DNA of 64,000 bases from Sandaracinaceae bacterium (GTDB lineage: Bacteria; Myxococcota_A; Polyangia; Polyangiales; Sandaracinaceae), in the NCBI GenBank assembly GCA_020633195.1, contig JACKEC010000019.1, positions 186,001-250,000 on the forward strand, written 5' to 3'. Below, one piece after another: positions 18,402 to 26,209 of this stretch (the stretch's first letter is position 1; every line of letters starts with the position of its first letter). The position numbers were made by a program, and so were the translations under genes. The notes under the pieces were generated by a model. The model did no database searches. It worked only from the letters and a program-made list of their open reading frames with translations, and was not told where the DNA came from.

Positions 18402-19415
18402 TCAATCGCCTCCGGCCGCGGCGACCTGGGCGTCGACGGCGTCGGCGCCGGGGGGTGGCCTCTTCATCGCGGCCACGGCCTTGGGCCCGCCTTGCTCTTC
18501 GACCCACGCGGCGACCGCGGCGAGCCCGGCCTCGAGCTCGACCTGCGGGTCGTAGCTGAGCTTCCCGCACGCCTGGCTGAAGTCGAAGAGCGTGCTCTTG
18601 CCGCGCTGGAGGAGCTCGACCGCGCCCTGACCTCGGACCCGCGCGATCGGCCACGCGAGCGCGAACGGGCTGCCGTCGCGGGGTCGGGGGAGCCCGAGCG
18701 CCTCGCTCAGCGCGGAGAAGAAGTCGCGCGCGTGCTGGAAGACGGGATCGACGACGTGGTACGCGCGGCCCGGCGCCTCGGGGGCCGTCAGCGCGGTGAC
18801 CGTCGCCTCGACGAGGTGGTCGATGTAGGTCGTGGCCAGGTACGTCGTGCCGCTCCCGACCAGCTTGATCCCGCCGTCGAGGCCCTCGGCGCAGAGCTGC
18901 GGGAGGCGGCTGGTGTCGCCCGGCCCCCAGACCCACGCGCCGCGCAGCGACAGCGTCGCGAGCTCGGGGCTCGAGGCGCTCAGCGCGAGATCCTCGGCGA
19001 GCTGCAGCGACTGCGCGCGCGGACCGAACGGCTTGCCGGGCACGGGCTTGAGCTCGTCCCAGTGAACGCGGTCGTGGTTGGCGAGGGTCACGTCGGTGCA
19101 GCTCACGTGCACGAGGCGCTCGACCTCGGCGTGACGGCACGCGTTGAGCAGGTTCTCCATGCCCGCGACGTGGGTCCAGCGCAGCGCCCGCGGGTGCGCG
19201 TCCGGATCGACGATCCCGGCGGCGTTGATGACGTGCGAGCAGCCCTCGGCGGCGACCGCGATCGAGTCCGGGTCGCCGAGATCGCCGCGGAGCGCCTCGC
19301 CGTCCCAGGCGCTGGGGTCGCGGCAGAGCACGCGGACGTCCACGCCGTCGGCGATCAGCCGCCGCGCGATCGCGCCACCGATGAACCCGGTCGCGCCGAG
19401 CAGCAGGACTCTCAT
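18402..19415 (-). CDS. NAD-dependent epimerase/3-beta-HSD-like protein, atypical active site
   Basis: A 337-residue extended SDR. The Rossmann motif is GATGFIGG (7-14), with INAAGIVD after beta4 and HVSCTDV after beta5. Where functional members have YxxSKxxAE, this protein reads RAQSLQLAE, so both the catalytic Tyr and Lys are replaced (Arg and Leu). The C-terminal half matches the family (LRGAWVWGPGDTS, YHVVDP). It may bind dinucleotide without oxidoreductase activity, or act as a scaffold. The start MRVLLLGATGF is clear. Confidence 0.85.
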   Translation of the reverse strand: MRVLLLGATGFIGGAIARRLIADGVDVRVLCRDPSAWDGEALRGDLGDPDSIAVAAEGCSHVINAAGIVDPDAHPRALRWTHVAGMENLLNACRHAEVERLVHVSCTDVTLANHDRVHWDELKPVPGKPFGPRAQSLQLAEDLALSASSPELATLSLRGAWVWGPGDTSRLPQLCAEGLDGGIKLVGSGTTYLATTYIDHLVEATVTALTAPEAPGRAYHVVDPVFQHARDFFSALSEALGLPRPRDGSPFALAWPIARVRGQGAVELLQRGKSTLFDFSQACGKLSYDPQVELEAGLAAVAAWVEEQGGPKAVAAMKRPPPGADAVDAQVAAAGGD

Positions 19416-19512
19416 GACGGGGCTCTCACGACTGGGCTTTAGTGCGTCCCCAGGCGGCTGGGTTCCGGAAAAGGGTCATGCGCACCAGCGAGTCATCCAC
19501 CGACCGAGTGGA

Positions 19513-19660
19513 GACCAGGCGAACGCAAAGCGTTCGCCGTTGGTCGACGGGCCCCATCGCGGAGCGATGGGTCCGGGGCGAGGCTGCGAAGCAGCGAGCG
19601 CCGGGGATGGGGTGGGAGCGCGAGCCGGCTTTGCCGGTCGCGCGGGAGGGGGCCCCCTCC
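19513..19660. repeat. row of four triloop hairpins plus a palindrome
   Basis: Four consecutive inverted repeats each have a 3-base loop flanked by GC: GGCGAACGC-AAA-GCGTTCGCC (19518-19538, extended by GACCA/TGGTC), CCCATCGC-GGA-GCGATGGG (19553-19571), GCTGC-GAA-GCAGC (19583-19595) and CCGGC-TTT-GCCGG (19625-19637). A 16 bp perfect palindrome GGAGGGGGCCCCCTCC follows at 19645-19660. They lie downstream of the SRP RNA on its strand. No open frame explains them. Confidence 0.7.
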
Positions 19661-19672
19661 GGAAATAGGAAA

Positions 19673-19752
19673 GGCCCCGCCACACGCTGGGCACCACTAC
19701 CGTTGCTCCCTTCCGGGCCTGGCGGGGTTCGCGGGCCAGCGTTGGCAGGGCC
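19673..19752 (-). ncRNA. ffs: 4.5S-type signal recognition particle RNA
   Basis: The minus strand carries the conserved SRP RNA core CAGGCCCGGAAGGGAGCAAC (symmetric and asymmetric internal loops of helix 8). The ends pair: GGCCCTGCCAACGCTGG with CCAGCGTGTGGCGGGGCC. This is the short bacterial form without an Alu domain. The mature ends may lie a few bases outside. It guides Ffh to membrane-protein signal sequences. Confidence 0.93.
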
Positions 19753-19774
19753 ATAGTCCGAGCTTGCGCTCGGA

Positions 19775-19862
<88 letters not shown>

Positions 19863-19880
19863 CAACGAAGCTGAGAAGAT

Positions 19881-19936
19881 CCCTCCGCGAGGAGGGGTTG
19901 CTGCTCAAAGAACGAAGGCTCCCGCAACCGGGAGCC
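19881..19936 (-). terminator. terminator hairpins behind tRNA-Ser(CGA)
   Basis: On the minus strand, directly behind the tRNA 3' end, GGCTCCCG-GTTG-CGGGAGCC (19917-19936) is followed by TTCGTTCTTT. A second smaller hairpin, CCCTCC/GGAGGG with a 4-base loop (19881-19896), follows. Confidence 0.7.
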
Positions 19937-19944
19937 GTTTTCAG

Positions 19945-20031
19945 CGGAGGACGTGGGATTCGAACCCACGATACCGTCACCGGTATACTTGATTTCGAAT
20001 CAAGCGCCTTCGACCACTCGGCCAGCCCTCC
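19945..20031 (-). tRNA. tRNA-Ser(CGA)
   Basis: An 87-base class II tRNA. Acceptor GGAGGGC pairs with GTCCTCC, discriminator G, anticodon stem-loop CTTGATTCGAAATCAAG with anticodon CGA, variable arm TATACCGGTGACGGTAT, T arm CGTGGGTTCGAATCCCACG. No CCA is encoded. Confidence 0.96.
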
Positions 20032-20062
20032 GCCGCGGACCATAGCAGCCGAGTCGTGGGCG

Positions 20063-20536
20063 TCAATCGCGACGAGCCTCTCGAATCCTTCGAAAGAAGT
20101 CCGTGAGCAGCGAAGCGCACTCGTCGGCCAGGACTCCGGGCTCGATCGCGAACCGATGGTTGAGCCGCTCGTCGCTCCCGATGGCGAAGAGGGTCTCGGT
20201 GGCGCCGGCCTTCGGGTCGCGAGCGCCGTAGACGACCCGGTCGACCCGGGCGTTGACGAGGGCGCCCGCGCACATCGGGCAGGGCTCGAGCGTGACGTAG
20301 ACGGTGACCCCGGAGAGCCGCCACGTGCGCAGCCGCGCGGCCGCCGCTCGGACCCCGATGAGCTCGGCGTGAGCGGTCGGGTCCTGCGCCCGCTCGCGGA
20401 GGTTGTGGCCGCGGCCGACGATCCGACCGTCGGCCACGAGGACGGCGCCCACCGGCACCTCGCCCGCCTCCTCGGCGCGCCGGGCCTCGGCGATCGCCTC
20501 GCGCATCCAGGCTTCGTCGGCTTCGGTGACGCTCAT
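20063..20536 (-). CDS. tadA: tRNA-specific adenosine deaminase
   Basis: TadA converts A34 of tRNA-Arg(ACG) to inosine, so that one tRNA reads CGU, CGC and CGA. The 157-residue protein has the Zn/catalytic HAE (TAHAELIGVR) and PCPMC motifs, with GHNLRE and YGARDPKAGA typical of TadA rather than of free cytosine deaminases. The gene lies between tRNA-Ser(CGA) and tRNA-Arg(ACG), its own substrate, all on the minus strand. ATG start. Confidence 0.96.
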   Translation of the reverse strand: MSVTEADEAWMREAIAEARRAEEAGEVPVGAVLVADGRIVGRGHNLRERAQDPTAHAELIGVRAAAARLRTWRLSGVTVYVTLEPCPMCAGALVNARVDRVVYGARDPKAGATETLFAIGSDERLNHRFAIEPGVLADECASLLTDFFRRIREARRD

Positions 20537-20540
20537 GTCC

Positions 20541-20577
20541 CAAAAACGCGAAACGCCGCCTCGTGAAGAGACGGCGT
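20541..20577 (-). terminator. terminator behind tRNA-Arg(ACG)
   Basis: Minus strand ACGCCGTCTC-TTCAC-GAGGCGGCGT (one G-U pair), followed by TTCGCGTTTTTG. It lies 10 bases past the tRNA-Arg 3' end and just ahead of the tadA start, so tadA needs its own promoter or read-through. Confidence 0.75.
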
Positions 20578-20586
20578 CCCGCTTTG

Positions 20587-20664
<78 letters not shown>

Positions 20665-20691
20665 TCTCGATTCTCGAAAGAACATCACGGA

Positions 20692-20781
<90 letters not shown>

Positions 20782-20851
20782 ATGAAGGGGCGATTTCATA
20801 ACCTCGCCGTCGGGGGCTGTCAATCGAGGACGCGCCTGCTATCTCCGACTC

Positions 20852-21454
20852 GTGCACAGGTTGGCGATTCTGGTGGCTCTGGGGGCCTGGCTCGCGCCGG
20901 GCGTGGCGTCCGCTTGCTCCTGCGTGGAGGTCAGCGCCGAGGGCGCGTTCGACGCGAGCGGGGCGGTCTTCGAGGGGCGGGTCGTCGAGGTCCGCCGGCC
21001 CGACGACCCGTCCGGAGCGCTGGTCGCGGTGATGGAGGTGGTCCAGCACTGGAAGGGCATCACGACCGAGCGGGTCGAGGTGAGCACCCCCGCCGCGAGC
21101 TCGATGTGCGGCATCTCGTTCGAGCCCGAGACGAGCTGGCTCGTGTACGCCGATCCGGTCGGCGACGTGTTCACGACCGGCCTCTGCGCGCGGACCCGCC
21201 GCATCGAGGACGCCGAAGAGGACATCGCCTTCCTGGGCGCCGGGGTGGTGCCCGTCGAGGTGACCGACGAGGACGAGGTCGAGCCCGAGGCCGCCGACGA
21301 GCCCCCGGCCCGCGGCGGCTGCGCGAGCTGCGCGACCGCGCCGAGCGGTCCGTCCGGGGTGGCGCTCCTCGCGATCGCCCTCGGCGTGCTCGTCACACGA
21401 CGAAGCCGAACCGGGCGCGGTGGCTCGGGTGGCAGCCGGACGGCAGGAAGCTGA
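20852..21454 (+). CDS. secreted TIMP/NTR-like protein with MYXO-CTERM tail
   Basis: A 200-residue protein with GTG start. The signal peptide ends at GVASA, then CSCVEVSAEGAFDASGAVFE, the CxC start typical of netrin/TIMP-like modules in bacteria. Cys also occur at SSMCGIS and GLCARTR. After an acidic linker comes GGCASCATAPSGPSG, a hydrophobic helix and RRSRTGRG, a MYXO-CTERM-like myxosortase sorting signal. The last 62 bp overlap, tail to tail, the end of the dioxygenase gene. Function unknown; surface anchoring likely. Confidence 0.82.
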   Translation: MHRLAILVALGAWLAPGVASACSCVEVSAEGAFDASGAVFEGRVVEVRRPDDPSGALVAVMEVVQHWKGITTERVEVSTPAASSMCGISFEPETSWLVYADPVGDVFTTGLCARTRRIEDAEEDIAFLGAGVVPVEVTDEDEVEPEAADEPPARGGCASCATAPSGPSGVALLAIALGVLVTRRSRTGRGGSGGSRTAGS

Positions 21455-21950
21455 GCAAGAGGCTCTGTCGGAACCACGGGTCGGCGTCGTTGTGCGGGTC
21501 GCCGGGGAAGTAGAGCTGCGTGGTGAGCGGCGGCCGGCCGTTCGCGTGGACCTTCACGTGGATGTGCGACGGACGGTACGTGCCGCCGTTGAGGTAGCGC
21601 CCGGGGTGGATGGTCCGGATCACGAAGCCGCCTCGATCGTTGGTCCGTAGCTGGCCTCGGAATCCGTCCCCGGTGAGGTCGTACTCGCCGTCGGCGTCGG
21701 CCTGCCAGACCTCGATCACAGCGTCCGCCATCGGACGGCAGCTCGTGTCGGTCACGGTGCCTGCGATCTCGAGGGACGCGCGGTCGGTGAGCGCGCTCCG
21801 TCGCGGCGCGCCGGGGAGGTAGAACGGCCCCTCGATGTTGGGCTCGGTCCGCGCCGCGCAGGCCTGCGCGAGGACGAGACGGGCGGGGCCGGCGACGGCG
21901 GTGAAGGCGAGCGAGCCGAGGGAGGCTCCGAGGAATCGGCGACGGTGCAT
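21393..21950 (-). CDS. exported intradiol ring-cleavage dioxygenase-like protein
   Basis: A 185-residue protein with a twin-arginine signal (MHRRRFLGASLGSLAF). The core has the family pattern: IEGPFYLPGAP, VIEVWQADADGEYDL and the Fe(III) ligand segment GRYLNGGTYRPSHIHVKV with Tyr and HxH. Such enzymes open catechol-type rings between the two hydroxyls. Periplasmic, Tat-exported members are known as a distinct branch without assigned substrate. Its end overlaps the preceding gene by 62 bp. Confidence 0.85.
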   Translation of the reverse strand: MHRRRFLGASLGSLAFTAVAGPARLVLAQACAARTEPNIEGPFYLPGAPRRSALTDRASLEIAGTVTDTSCRPMADAVIEVWQADADGEYDLTGDGFRGQLRTNDRGGFVIRTIHPGRYLNGGTYRPSHIHVKVHANGRPPLTTQLYFPGDPHNDADPWFRQSLLLSFLPSGCHPSHRARFGFVV

Positions 21951-22184
21951 GGGTTCCTTGTCCTTTCGGAGACGGAACGCGGGCGGATCCCGACCGGCGC
22001 ACGAATTCGGGCGGCAATTTCGCGCGGAGGGCGCGAAGGGAGCAAAGAGGGTTCTAGCGTCGATGCGCGTGGCTCGGAGGTCGGGGGGCGTTTTCGGGCG
22101 GCGCGCGGAGGGTGGATGTCGACGCGAAGGGCGCGAACGCCGAGGCGCAAAGGAGGCGCGGGGACGGTCGAGGCGGCCGCGGGA
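21951..22184. repeat. intergenic stretch with cassette-type repeat copies
   Basis: At 22015-22055 CAATTTCGCGCGGAGGGCGC and AAGGGAGCAAAGAGG repeat the end of the 11.34 kb cassette. At 22119-22165 a second, diverged direct copy reads GACGCGAAGGGCGCGAACGC then CGAGGCGCAAAGG. No gene is seen between them. Confidence 0.55.
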
Positions 22185-24944
22185 TCACTCCCAGGGCTGG
22201 CCGGCGCCGTAGGAGCCGGAGCCGGTGGGGCGATTCAAGACGGCGGGCGCCGTGGCGGGCGCTGGCGCCGGCGCGGGCGTGGGCGCTGGCGCGGGCGCGG
22301 GCGCCGGTGCTGGAACCGTGGCCGCCGCGGAGGTGGGCGCGGGCGCCGTCGCCGGCCGGGCCCGCGGCGTCGCGCTCTGGGTCGCCGCTTCGAGCTCTCT
22401 CCCCCGCCCGGCGAGCTCGGCGTCGCCGAGCTCTTCGCCGATCGAGCGCGCGGTCTGCGCCGCGGCGTGGGCCTCCTCTCGCAGCCCGAGGTGCGCCAGC
22501 GCGCTCGACAACAAGGCGTGCTCGCTGCCGACTCGCTTGCCCCGAGGGCCGATGCGGGCCGCGTCGATCGCGATCGCGCGCCGCGCGTGCTCGACGGCCG
22601 CGTCCCAGCGCTCCTCGTCGGTGTCGAGGAGGGCGAGGTTGAACTCGACGAGCGCGGCGTCTCCGTGATCGTGCGCCGCGAAGATCCGGAGGGCGTGCTC
22701 CCAGCGCTCCCGCGCCTCGACGCGGTCGCCGCGATCGCGAGCCATGAGGCCGAGGCTGTTCAGGGTCAGCGCGACGTCGGGGTGCTCGTCGCCGAGCGCG
22801 GCCTGTTTGATCGCGAGGGCCTCCTCGTAGCGGGTCTGCGCCTCGTCCGAGCGATCGAGGCGGCGGAGGATCCCCGCGACGTTGTGCAGATCGCGGCCGA
22901 CGCGTGGGTGATCGGCGCCGAGGCCCTCGCGGTCGAGCGCGAGCGCGGCCTCGTGCTCCGCGAGCGCCTCGTCGAGGCGGGACTCGACGCGGAGGAGGTT
23001 GCCGAGGCTGGTGTGGATCGAGGCGAGCTGCGGGCTCTGTTCGCCGAGGCGCGCGGCGGCGGACTCGAGCGCGGCGCGCAGGTCGGCCTCGGCCTCGGGG
23101 AGCTCGCCGAGGTTCGTGCGCAGCACGCCGCGGAGCAGGCGCAAGGACTCTTGCAGATCGACGGGTGTCCCGGCGCGCTCGATCGACGCCTCGGCGTGAC
23201 GCGCGTGCGCCGCCGCGACGTCGAAGCGGCCCTGCTCGCCCGCGACCCGGACTCGTTCGAGCCAGCCCTCGGCGGCGCCCCTGTCGTCTCCCGCGGCGTC
23301 GGCGACGAGGAGCCCGCGCTCCGCGGCCGCCTCCGCGTCGTCGAACCGCGCGAGGGCCCGCAGCGCGCTCGCCCGCACGAGCTGCGTCTCGGCGAGCAGC
23401 GGCGCGTAGTCGATCGAGGTCGCCTCCTCGAGGATCCCGTCCGCGAGGCGGAGCGCGCCCGCCGCGTCGGCGGTGGCCACCCGGACGCGGGCCTCGTCGA
23501 CGCGCGCGCGCAGCGCGGCCACGGCGGCTTCGTCCTCGGCGGCGGGGGGCGGCACCGCGGCGTCGATCGCGCAGGTCTCCGGCGAAGGGAGCGTCTCGAT
23601 CGCGTCGACCCCGAACGGCGCCGCGTCCTCGTCGCGCACCCGCGCGAGCACCGCGACGAACGCGCCTCGCTGGCGGTCGAGGCACGCCATGCGCCGATCC
23701 ATGCGCTCCGCGCTCTGCTCGTGGGTCACGTGGGTCGCCTCGCAAGCGGCCACGCGCGCGTCGGTCCAGCGCGTCGCCCACGCGCTCAGGGCGCGCTCGA
23801 TCGGCGCGGGCAGGCCGTCGCGGGCCGCGTCGTCCCACGTGCCCTGGAACGCCTCGCGGCTCGGGCCGCAGGCGGGCGGCTCGGCGGAGGGCGTCGCGAG
23901 CGCGACCAGCGTGCCCACGACGGCGAGCGCCGACGCGGCGGCGACCGCGAGGCCCGCGACGGGCCAGCGCCGCGCGGGGCGCAGCGCGTCGAGCAGCGCG
24001 GTCATGCTCTCGAACCGATCCTCGCGTCGCGCCGCGAGCCCTCGCCGGAGCGCGGCCGCGGTCGCGCCGGGCAACCGCGTCGCGGGCGGGCCTCCGTCGA
24101 TCGCCGCGCGCAGCTCCGCGAGGGTGTCTCCGGCGAAGGGCCGCGCGCCCGTCAGCGCCTCGAACAGCGCCACGCAGAACGCGAACTGATCGGCGCGCGC
24201 GTCCGCGCTCGCTCCGTCGAGCTGCTCCGGGGCCATGTACGCGGGGGTGCCGAGCAGGGCCCCGGTGCGGGTGAGCGACGCCTCGAGGAGCGCGCCCTCG
24301 GGCACCTCGCCCGGCGCCTCCGAGTCGCCGACGGCGAGGCCGAAGTCGCCCACCTTGGGGACGTCGTCGGGCCCGATCATCACGTTCTCGGGCTTGAAGT
24401 CGCGGTGCACGAGGCCCGCGGCGTGCGCGGCGGCGAGGCCCGCGCCGGCGCCGCGGAAGACCTCGAGGATCGCCTCGGGCGTGCGCGGCTCGGACAGCCA
24501 GCCGCGGAGGCTCGCGCCCTCGACGAGCTCCATCGCGACGTAGACGTCGTCGCCTCGCGTGCCGACGTCGTAGACCGTGACGACGTTCGGGTGGGACAGC
24601 CGCGCCATCGCCTGGGCCTCGCGCACGAGCCGCGCGCGCGCCTTCGCGTCGCCGCGATCGGCGTGCAGCACCTTGATCGCGACCTTGCGCTCGAGCTCGG
24701 GGTCGAACGCCGCGTGGACCACGCCCATCGCGCCCTCGCCGAGGGGCTCGAGGACGAGGAAGCGGCCGAGCTCGACGCCCCGGGCGATGGGGGCGCGGCG
24801 GCGCCTCGGGCCCGAGCCGAGCATCGCGACCGCCTCGCGGCACATGGCGCAGGTGTCGAGGTGCGAGTCGAGCGTCGAGAGGGCCTCACCGCGCAGGCGC
24901 CCCTCGATCATCGCGAGCAGGGTCTCGTCTTCGGGGCACGCCAT
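22185..24944 (-). CDS. Ser/Thr kinase with N-terminal zinc-finger anti-sigma motif and TPRs
   Basis: A 919-residue protein. Residues 1-45 (MACPEDETLLAMIEGRLRG ... HLDTCAMC) match the zinc-finger anti-sigma module HxxxCxxC. The kinase domain (~55-330) has LGEGAMGVVH, AIKVL, HRDFKPEN (Phe for Leu), GDFGLA and APEQ. One membrane helix follows (VAGLAVAAASALAVVGTLVA), then ~450 residues of tetratricopeptide repeats, and an Ala/Pro-rich tail. ATG at 24944 is chosen because the frame upstream runs into the divergent sigma-factor gene 25 bp away. Pairing suggests that kinase and sigma factor form one regulatory unit (inference). Confidence 0.9.
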   Translation of the reverse strand: MACPEDETLLAMIEGRLRGEALSTLDSHLDTCAMCREAVAMLGSGPRRRRAPIARGVELGRFLVLEPLGEGAMGVVHAAFDPELERKVAIKVLHADRGDAKARARLVREAQAMARLSHPNVVTVYDVGTRGDDVYVAMELVEGASLRGWLSEPRTPEAILEVFRGAGAGLAAAHAAGLVHRDFKPENVMIGPDDVPKVGDFGLAVGDSEAPGEVPEGALLEASLTRTGALLGTPAYMAPEQLDGASADARADQFAFCVALFEALTGARPFAGDTLAELRAAIDGGPPATRLPGATAAALRRGLAARREDRFESMTALLDALRPARRWPVAGLAVAAASALAVVGTLVALATPSAEPPACGPSREAFQGTWDDAARDGLPAPIERALSAWATRWTDARVAACEATHVTHEQSAERMDRRMACLDRQRGAFVAVLARVRDEDAAPFGVDAIETLPSPETCAIDAAVPPPAAEDEAAVAALRARVDEARVRVATADAAGALRLADGILEEATSIDYAPLLAETQLVRASALRALARFDDAEAAAERGLLVADAAGDDRGAAEGWLERVRVAGEQGRFDVAAAHARHAEASIERAGTPVDLQESLRLLRGVLRTNLGELPEAEADLRAALESAAARLGEQSPQLASIHTSLGNLLRVESRLDEALAEHEAALALDREGLGADHPRVGRDLHNVAGILRRLDRSDEAQTRYEEALAIKQAALGDEHPDVALTLNSLGLMARDRGDRVEARERWEHALRIFAAHDHGDAALVEFNLALLDTDEERWDAAVEHARRAIAIDAARIGPRGKRVGSEHALLSSALAHLGLREEAHAAAQTARSIGEELGDAELAGRGRELEAATQSATPRARPATAPAPTSAAATVPAPAPAPAPAPTPAPAPAPATAPAVLNRPTGSGSYGAGQPWE

Positions 24945-24969
24945 CGCGTCAGCGGTTATCGTCGGCGGG

Positions 24970-25824
24970 ATGCCGACCCTCTCGGAGGTGTACATCGCGG
25001 AGCGCCCCGACGCGCGGGACGCCATCGAAGATCTCGAGGCGCGCCTCGCCGACGCGTGCGCCCTCGCGCGATCCGCGTACGCGGACGTGGGCGTCGAGGA
25101 CGAGGCGCTGTGCCGCGCGCTCGCCGGCCTCGAGCCGCCCGTCGACGAGCTCTCGCCCGACGCGATCCGCGAGCTCGCGCTCGGGCTCGCGTGCGCGCGC
25201 GGCGAGCAAGCGGCCTTGCGGCACCTCGAGGCCGACTACTTCGAGGGCGTCCGCGGCGCGCTCGCGGCGATGAAGCTGCCGGCGGACGTTCGGGACGAGG
25301 TCCTGCAGGAGGTGCGGCGCAAGCTCCTCGTGGGGGACCCGCCGAAGATCGCGGGCTACGCGGGGCGCGGGTCGCTCCGCGGGCTCCTCAAGGTCACCGC
25401 GACGCGGACCGCCATCTCGATGCTGCGGAAGACCGATCGCGAGGCGCCGGGCGACGACGCGATCCTCGACGAGGCGGGCGAGCCCGACCCGGAGCTCGCC
25501 TACCTCAAGGAGCGCTACCGCGGGGTCTTCCGGGCGGCGTTCGAGGAGGCGGTGGCGGGGCTCGAGCCGCGCGAGCGCAACCTCCTGCGCCTGCACTTCC
25601 TGCGCAAGGTCACGCTCGACGCGCTCGCCACGATGTACGGGGTTCATCGCGCCACCATCGTCCGTCAGCTGGCCAAGATCCGCGAGACCATCGAGCGCGC
25701 CACGCAGCGGGGGCTCCGCGAACGGCTCGGGGCGGACCCGCGCGAGGTCGACAGCGTGATGGACCTGATCCGGAGCCGGTTCGACGCGAGCGTCGAGCGC
25801 CTGCTGCAGACCCAGCAGGAGTGA
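24970..25824 (+). CDS. myxobacterial RNA polymerase sigma factor (gmx1-type)
   Basis: A 284-residue ECF-like sigma factor. Region 2 appears as FEGVRGALAAMKLPADVRDE through RGSLRGLLKVTATRTAISML, and region 4 as LEPRERNLLRLHFLRKVTLD with the helix-turn-helix LATMYGVHRATIVRQLAKIR. The ~85-residue N-terminal extension and the long C-terminal end fit the sigma subfamily found in myxobacteria (gmx1). It is divergent from the zinc-finger kinase. Target promoters are unknown. Confidence 0.88.
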   Translation: MPTLSEVYIAERPDARDAIEDLEARLADACALARSAYADVGVEDEALCRALAGLEPPVDELSPDAIRELALGLACARGEQAALRHLEADYFEGVRGALAAMKLPADVRDEVLQEVRRKLLVGDPPKIAGYAGRGSLRGLLKVTATRTAISMLRKTDREAPGDDAILDEAGEPDPELAYLKERYRGVFRAAFEEAVAGLEPRERNLLRLHFLRKVTLDALATMYGVHRATIVRQLAKIRETIERATQRGLRERLGADPREVDSVMDLIRSRFDASVERLLQTQQE

Positions 25825-25825
25825 C

Positions 25826-26134
25826 TCACGCGAACGACGCGACGCGCCACGTGCCGCCGCGGTTCCGGAGCGTGACCTGGTGGGTCTCCCACCGGTAGTT
25901 GCGCGGCACCACGAGGGAGGCCTGCGCCCGGTCGCCGTCGACCTGGACGTTCGAGACCGACGCGCCCGAGCCCTCGCCGAAGCGCCGCTCGGCCAGGGCG
26001 AGGACGGCCTCGCGGACGGCCAGCTCGTCGGGGCTCTGGAGGCTGCCGTAGCCTCCGCAGGCGCTGGCCTGGGGGACGGAGACCGCGGCGGTCCCGAGGG
26101 TGAGGGCGAGGGCGAGGAGGAGGTGCTTGGTCAT
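25826..26134 (-). CDS. small secreted protein
   Basis: A 102-residue protein with a signal peptide (MTKHLLLALALTLGTAAVSV) and cleavage near ASA. The mature part (~76 residues) begins CGGYGSL, with EAVLALAERRFG and a beta-rich end WETHQVTLRNRGGTWRVASF, resembling small nuclear-transport-factor-like or DUF4878-like lumenal domains (weak). It converges with the sigma gene, whose stop is 1 base away. Confidence 0.7.
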   Translation of the reverse strand: MTKHLLLALALTLGTAAVSVPQASACGGYGSLQSPDELAVREAVLALAERRFGEGSGASVSNVQVDGDRAQASLVVPRNYRWETHQVTLRNRGGTWRVASFA

Positions 26135-26209
26135 CGTGTTCGCGTCCTTTCAGGGGCTGAACGCGACCGATCGATGACCGGCGCATCTTTTTTTCGAGCG
26201 CCGCGTCGA

